From Mycoplasmataceae bacterium (GTDB lineage Bacteria > Bacillota_I > Bacilli_A > Mycoplasmatales > Mycoplasmoidaceae): a DNA stretch of 10,023 nucleotides. The translations under genes were made by a program, and so were the position numbers. Each line of letters starts with the position of its first letter. Position 1 is the stretch's first letter. Positions 7,647 to 10,023 of the stretch are shown here, one piece after another. The notes below the pieces were generated by a model that was given only the letters and a program-made list of their open reading frames with translations, ran no database searches and was not told the DNA's origin. The stretch spans positions 1-10,023 of the forward strand of contig JAHHTJ010000014.1 of the NCBI GenBank assembly GCA_020024715.1, in the 5' to 3' direction.

Positions 7647-7652
7647 TATAAT
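7647..7652 (+). promoter_or_regulatory. candidate -10 box (TATAAT) for tRNA-fMet
   Basis: Perfect TATAAT in the gap of 44 bases between tRNA-Ser and tRNA-fMet, followed by TAAG (compare TGAT and TAAT after the boxes at 7179 and 7802). A start near 7659 would put a small hairpin at the very 5' end of the transcript, about 21 bases ahead of the tRNA. fMet could also be read through from upstream. Confidence 0.5.
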
Positions 7653-7656
7653 TAAG

Positions 7657-7673
7657 ATAGGTTCATAACCTAT
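7657..7673 (+). other. hairpin resembling the fMet anticodon arm, in the fMet leader
   Basis: ATAGGTT and AACCTAT form a perfect 7-bp stem around CAT. The core AGGTTCATAACCT differs at one of 13 bases from the anticodon arm of tRNA-fMet downstream (AGGCTCATAACCT, 7707-7719), including the CAT triplet. No other tRNA arms flank it, so it is not a full tRNA gene. Confidence 0.6.
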
Positions 7674-7679
7674 TATTAT

Positions 7680-7754
7680 CGCGGGATAGAGCAGTGGTAG
7701 CTCGTCAGGCTCATAACCTGGAGGTCGTAGGTTCAAATCCTGCTCCCGCAACCA
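7680..7754 (+). tRNA. initiator tRNA-fMet(CAU)
   Basis: The initiator hallmarks are seen directly: the C1-A72 mismatch (7680/7750) that blocks elongator use and favours formylation, and A11:U24 in the D stem GAGC/GCTC. The acceptor is otherwise fully paired (GCGGGA with TCCCGC), discriminator A, encoded CCA. Anticodon CAU at 7712-7714 in loop CTCATAA. The anticodon stem is TCAGG/CCTGG, so the usual three G:C pairs at 29-31:39-41 read A:U, G:C, G:C. Confidence 0.96.
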
Positions 7755-7762
7755 AATTTAAA

Positions 7763-7793
7763 ATATTACGCATCTTGTGTGTAATATTTTTTT
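7763..7793 (+). terminator. rho-independent terminator after tRNA-fMet
   Basis: A 10-bp stem (7763-7772 with 7778-7787, one G:U pair), 5-base loop TCTTG, then six T residues (7788-7793). It lies 8 bases after the encoded CCA and separates fMet from the independently promoted tRNA-Leu. Confidence 0.88.
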
Positions 7794-7801
7794 ATCTAAT
7801 A

Positions 7802-7807
7802 TATAAT
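7802..7807 (+). promoter_or_regulatory. candidate -10 box (TATAAT) for tRNA-Leu
   Basis: Perfect TATAAT just after a terminator, with 12 bases between it and the first base of tRNA-Leu, placing transcription start about 6 bases before the tRNA. The preceding terminator makes a separate promoter necessary, which strengthens this call. Confidence 0.65.
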
Positions 7808-7819
7808 TAATATATTATT

Positions 7820-7905
7820 GCTCAGATGACGGAATGGCAGACGTAGAAGACTCAAAATCTTCCGATAGTGATATCGTATGGGTTCAAGTCCCTTTCTGAG
7901 CACCA
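7820..7905 (+). tRNA. tRNA-Leu(CAA)
   Basis: A class II tRNA with variable arm CGATA-GTGA-TATCG. Acceptor GCTCAGA/TCTGAGC, discriminator A as in leucine tRNAs, encoded CCA. Anticodon stem GAAGA/TCTTC around CTCAAAA gives CAA at 7853-7855, reading UUG. The T stem ATGGG/CCCTT has a U50-U64 mismatch (7879/7893). It is flanked by its own promoter and terminator, so it is a monocistronic tRNA unit. Confidence 0.95.
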
Positions 7906-7913
7906 AAAAATAT

Positions 7914-7943
7914 TATATGCATGAAAGTGCATATATTTTTTTT
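7914..7943 (+). terminator. rho-independent terminator after tRNA-Leu
   Basis: An 8-bp perfect stem TATATGCA/TGCATATA (7914-7921, 7928-7935) with loop TGAAAG, followed by eight T residues (7936-7943). It begins 8 bases after the tRNA-Leu CCA end. Confidence 0.88.
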
Positions 7944-8018
7944 AATAAATGACTTTTCTTTTTTATTAAAATAAAAAAAATTATTTTTACTTATTCATAA
8001 ATCTTTAAAGAACTAAAT

Positions 8019-8024
8019 TATAAT
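8019..8024 (+). promoter_or_regulatory. candidate -10 box (TATAAT) for valS
   Basis: Perfect TATAAT in the non-coding stretch 7944-8112 between the tRNA-Leu terminator and valS. A start near 8031 would give a leader of about 80 bases. No good -35 is visible. The rest of the stretch is AT-rich, with no open frame worth calling. Confidence 0.45.
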
Positions 8025-8042
8025 AAATTAGTTAATAATTAT

Positions 8043-8067
8043 ATTAAACGTGATGCATTAGTTTAAT
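8043..8067 (+). promoter_or_regulatory. stem-loop in the valS leader
   Basis: ATTAAAC (8043-8049) pairs with GTTTAAT (8061-8067) around an 11-base loop GTGATGCATTA. It lies about 45 bases before the valS ATG and inside the predicted leader. There is no T-box consensus sequence or terminator beside it, so any regulatory role is unproven. Low stability is expected from its A/T content. Confidence 0.3.
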
Positions 8068-8112
8068 TATTATTTAAATTTTTTATCAAAAAAATTAAAA
8101 TAAGGAATATAT

Positions 8113-10023
8113 ATGAAAAAATTAGAATTCGCTAACTATGATTTTTCGCAAATAGAAAATAAAATAAAATCATTATGAAAAAACAATAATATTGCCTCTC
8201 ATTCTTTTTCAAATGCAAAACCGTTTACTATTGTTATTCCACCACCAAATGTAACTGGACATTTACACATTGGTCATGCATGAGATGGAATCATTCAAGA
8301 TGCAATTATTCGTTATAAACGTTTGCAACATTTTAATTCATTATGAATACCCGGAACTGATCATGCTGGTATTGCTACTCAAGTTAAATTTGAAAATTAT
8401 TTGAAAGCAAATAAAATAAATAAACACCTTTTAGGTAAAGAAAAGTTTTTATGTGAAATTTTTAAATGAAAAGATCAACAATCCAATTTTATTCACGAAC
8501 AATGAGATCAATTAGGTTTTTTATTAGATTATTCAAATGAACACTTTACTTTAGATGATAAGTTTACAAATGCTGTTTTATATGCATTTGTAAGATTATA
8601 TAAGGCAAACTTAATTTACGAAGGGTATCGATTAGTTAATTGAGATCCGATTTTAAAAACTGCAATAAGTGATATTGAAGTTATATATAAGGATGCTAAA
8701 AGTAAATTTTATTACATTATATATGATGTTATAAATGAAAAAAAACAAATTATTGATCAATTACTTGTAGCAACAACAAGACCAGAAACAATGTTTGGTG
8801 ATGTATGCTTAGTTGTAAATCCTAATGATATAAGATATAAAAAATATATTAATCTTTTTGCCATTAACCCAGCAAATAATCAACCAATTAAAATTATTGC
8901 AGATAACTATGTCGATTTAACTTTTGGAACAGGGGTAATGAAATGTACTCCTGCACATGATTTTAATGATTATAAAATCGCTAAAACTCATAATTTAAAA
9001 ATGATAAATATTTTAAATGATGATGCAACACTAAATAATAATTGTCCAAAAGAATTTCAAAATTTATCTATTTTATCAGCTAGAAATTTATTAATAAAAC
9101 AATTAGAAGAAAAAGAACATATTCATCATATTGAAGATATTAATAATCGAATTGGTTATAGTGAAAGAACTGGTGAAATTATTCAACCTTATTTAACAAA
9201 ACAATGATTTTTAAAAACTAGTGAATTAGCTAAAGATGTAATTAAAACTCAAGAATCTAATCATAAAGTAACATTTTTACCACAAAGGTTTGATTCCACA
9301 CTTATGCATTGATTATTAAATATGGAAGATTGATGTATTAGTAGACAATTATGATGAGGACACCAATTGCCAATATGATATCATAAAGAAACAAATGAAA
9401 TCTATTGTGATGTAAATGAACCAATTGATGCTCAAAATTGAACACGTAGCAATGATGTTTTAGATACTTGATTTTCTAGTGGATTATGACCAATGATTAC
9501 ACTTGGTTGAGATGGTTTAAGTAATAAAATTAACAATAATAGATTTCCTACACAAATATTGGTTACTGGTTATGATATTATCTTCTTTTGAATTGCAAGA
9601 ATGATGATGTTTTCATCATATTTTTTACATGAATCACCATTTGAATATGCATACATTCACGGTTTAGTTAAAGATGAAAAAAATCGTAAGATGTCTAAAT
9701 CATTAGGTAATGGAATTGAACCATCTGAATTAATAAAAGAATATGGTAATGATGCAATTAGAATTTTCTTTTTATCTGATTGTGCTAGTGGTGAAGATAT
9801 TTCATATAAACCTATGAAATTAAAACAAGCATTTAACTTTTTAATTAAGTTATGAAATACTGCTAAATTTATTGAAATAAAAGAATTTATTTATGATCCT
9901 AATTTTACAATAGATTATTCAAAGAATAATGCAATTGAAAATTATATGTTAAATGAATTAATTAAAACTAGTGATATCGTTAAAACTAATTTAGATAAAT
10001 ATAGTTTCAATATTGCATATAAA
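8113..10023 (+). CDS. valS: valyl-tRNA synthetase (N-terminal 637 codons; right end cut by window)
   Basis: A class Ia synthetase that charges tRNA-Val and edits misacylated threonine. The family is about 850-900 residues, so roughly three quarters are in view. Seen: PPPNVTGHLHIGHAWD with the HIGH site at 52-55, WIPGTDHAGIATQ, the editing domain with TTRPETMFGD (residues 221-230) and GTGVMKCTPAHDFNDY, PYLTKQWFLK, ISRQLWWGHQLPIWY, NDVLDTWFSSGLWP and KMSKS at 526-530. The run after residue 580 begins the helical anticodon-binding domain. The PPPNVTG and WFSSGLWP signatures separate it from IleRS and LeuRS. All Trp codons I checked are TGA. The start is supported by AAGGA at 8102-8106, 6 bases upstream of the ATG. 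Transcription is probably independent, as a terminator lies upstream. Confidence 0.97.

Noticed and set aside
7944..8112. T-box riboswitch upstream of valS
   Set aside because: No T-box core sequence, no terminator/antiterminator pair and too short a leader.
1..10023. CRISPR arrays, insertion sequences, prophage or toxin-antitoxin genes
   Set aside because: No spaced direct repeats, transposase motifs or small paired genes were seen; the window is almost fully explained by housekeeping genes and tRNAs.

Overview
The window is low-GC DNA in which in-frame TGA codons fall at tryptophan positions of well-known protein families. Examples are the SDPWP motif of TrmB, the HD site of YqeK and many sites in ValRS. 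It is therefore read with genetic code 4 (UGA = Trp), which points to a Mollicute (Mycoplasma in the broad sense). A fused NadD-YqeK protein and an IspH gene in the same genome fit, from memory, the pneumoniae/penetrans side of the mycoplasmas (for example M. penetrans or M. iowae relatives). That placement is an inference, not a database result.

Layout. Bases 1-1558 on the minus strand carry ispH followed by trmB; the two overlap by 20 bases, and trmB runs off the left edge. A divergent 203-base spacer (1559-1761) separates them from a tight plus-strand run: nadD-yqeK (1762-2835), pyrG (2838-4475), hisS (4477-5760) and an ALDH3-type aldehyde dehydrogenase (5753-7141). Gaps within this run are 2 bases, 1 base and an 8-base overlap. 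No terminator-like hairpin follows it, so transcripts may continue into the tRNA cluster.

Bases 7197-7905 hold seven tRNA genes, all with an encoded CCA end: Cys(GCA), Pro(UGG), Met(CAU, elongator), Ile(CAU, presumably lysidine-modified), Ser(UGA), initiator fMet(CAU) and Leu(CAA). TATAAT boxes precede Cys, fMet and Leu. Strong hairpin-plus-T-run terminators follow fMet and Leu. A non-coding leader of about 170 bases (7944-8112) then precedes valS, which runs off the right edge with 637 codons in view.

Taken together the locus is mostly translation machinery (TrmB, HisRS, ValRS, tRNAs), plus NAD and CTP synthesis, one NAD(P)-linked aldehyde oxidoreductase, and the last enzyme of the MEP isoprenoid pathway. 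I found no mobile element, CRISPR array or defence system, and no clearly novel multi-gene system. The points most worth a second look are small: an exact 18-base in-frame repeat that lands on the degenerate SSTxIR motif of NadD; an anticodon-arm look-alike just upstream of the initiator tRNA; an initiator tRNA with A29:U41 in place of the first G:C pair; C-A mismatches in two tRNAs; and IspH in a Mollicute.
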